64,000 nt of DNA, from contig AP018172.1 in assembly GCA_002368175.1 (NCBI GenBank), forward strand, positions 6,761,001 to 6,825,000. The letters are read 5' to 3'. The notes beneath the pieces were generated by a model. It ran no database searches. It saw only the letters and a program-made list of their open reading frames with translations, and had not been told where the DNA came from. The first letter of the stretch is position 1, and each line of letters begins with the position of its first letter. Both the position numbers and the translations under genes were made by a program. Origin of the DNA: Calothrix sp. NIES-2098. Lineage in GTDB: Bacteria > Cyanobacteriota > Cyanobacteriia > Cyanobacteriales > Nostocaceae. Shown piece by piece: positions 63,553-64,000 of this stretch.

Positions 63553-63606
63553 GTCAAGAGTCAAAAGTCCAGAGTCCAAAGTCAAATAACTATTGACCCT
63601 TGACCC
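63553..63606. repeat. heptamer repeat
   Basis: TCAAGAG/TCAAAAG/TCCAGAG/TCCAAAG units (63554-63585) then TTGACCC units, between DUF2232 and the CobT-like gene. Confidence 0.75.
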
Positions 63607-64000
63607 ATGATTAATATTTATACTCAAATAGCACAGGGTGAAGCTTGGATTGCTAAGTACCGCGATCGCTTACCTGTGTTTGCCTGTATTTTAGGATTTA
63701 CTGAAACTGGGTTAATTCCGGGGATTTCTGCGGCTGGGCTGACTCCGGAGGATCGGAAGTATACAGCTTGTGCGGATGCTGAATTTTTATACTACGGTGC
63801 AGAACATCAGCCCAAGTATCCTCTTCCACCACTGACTGCGGGGGCTTCACCCGTACTAATTTCTCGTGCGGTAGTGGAGGCGCTGAAAATTCCTGTTTAT
63901 TTATTTAATGCTGGTTTACCCCAACCCCCAGCAGTACCCGCTATTAATTTAGGGGGATTTCCCGCTAAATGTTTAAGCCAAGGTAACGCGATGGAACTAG
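63607..64000 (+). CDS. CobT-like nicotinate-nucleotide phosphoribosyltransferase family protein, partial
   Basis: The open frame starts at ATG 63607 and runs off the window after 131 codons, so the C-terminal part is missing. The translation (PVFACILGFTETGLIPGISA, DAEFLYYGAEHQPKYPLPPL, TAGASPVLISRAVVEAL) matches the CobT-like family of cyanobacteria and archaea (TIGR00303), proposed to act in lower-ligand activation of cobalamin. Together with the Crp-type and DUF2232 genes upstream it may form a B12-related unit. The cbiMQO cobalt/nickel genes lie at the other end of the window. Confidence 0.8.
   Translation, partial: MINIYTQIAQGEAWIAKYRDRLPVFACILGFTETGLIPGISAAGLTPEDRKYTACADAEFLYYGAEHQPKYPLPPLTAGASPVLISRAVVEALKIPVYLFNAGLPQPPAVPAINLGGFPAKCLSQGNAMEL

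Overview
The window looks like chromosome of a filamentous, Nostocales-type cyanobacterium. The palindrome GCGATCGC (HIP1) recurs throughout. The gene set includes nblA, cyanobacterial arginine decarboxylase, a vMAP-type N-terminal domain, STAND/WD40 proteins, DUF2993, DUF3153 and DUF2232. The gaps carry heptanucleotide repeats (TCAAAAG, TCAAGAG, TCATTTG) and pyrimidine-rich repeats known from these genomes. I saw no rRNA, tRNA, CRISPR array, prophage or complete IS element. All assignments come from reading the sequence; no database search was run.

Metal region, about 0.3-11 kb. A minus-strand CbiM-CbiQ-CbiO type cobalt/nickel ECF transporter is divergent from a plus-strand series: a Tat-exported two-domain multicopper oxidase, three small membrane proteins, a lipoprotein joining a helix-hairpin-helix segment to an imelysin/EfeO-like region, a ferritin-like protein and an FTR1 permease. 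A siderophore/cobalamin-type binding lipoprotein follows on the minus strand. Read together, the plus-strand set is a plausible ferroxidase-coupled iron uptake and storage module, and it is my main candidate for an undescribed system. Two perfect palindromes lie in the oxidase promoter region, and a terminator-ended small RNA candidate lies at 10974-11036.

Housekeeping region, about 11-42.7 kb. This holds mobA, a YyaL/SSP411-type protein, a clostripain-like protease, DUF2993 plus nblA, a short-chain dehydrogenase, clpP, argB, a branched-chain-amino-acid-type binding protein, aroK, a short vMAP-N/NTPase protein, an rnr-ubiX pair, a protein with ends reminiscent of Rad52/ERF annealing proteins, pdxH, an AI-2E family permease, scpA, a nucleotidyltransferase, speA, ndk and a TerC family protein.

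Regulatory/conflict-type region, about 43-50.5 kb. A frameshifted gene remnant converges on two translationally coupled minus-strand genes: a P-loop NTPase of 438 aa and a giant TPR-nSTAND-TM-WD40-TPR protein of about 1858 aa with 14 highly similar WD40 blades.

Right part, 50.9-64 kb. This holds acs, a TPR protein, an Uma2-family gene with an inserted repeat, 5-formyl-THF cyclo-ligase, a sugar ABC permease, a sugar-phosphate transferase, a 1244-aa protein with an Hsp70/actin-like ATPase domain, and a Crp-type regulator-DUF2232-CobT-like cluster cut by the window end.

A recurring theme is intergenic repeats invading coding sequence in frame: mobA, the STAND gene and the Uma2 gene all carry such inserts.
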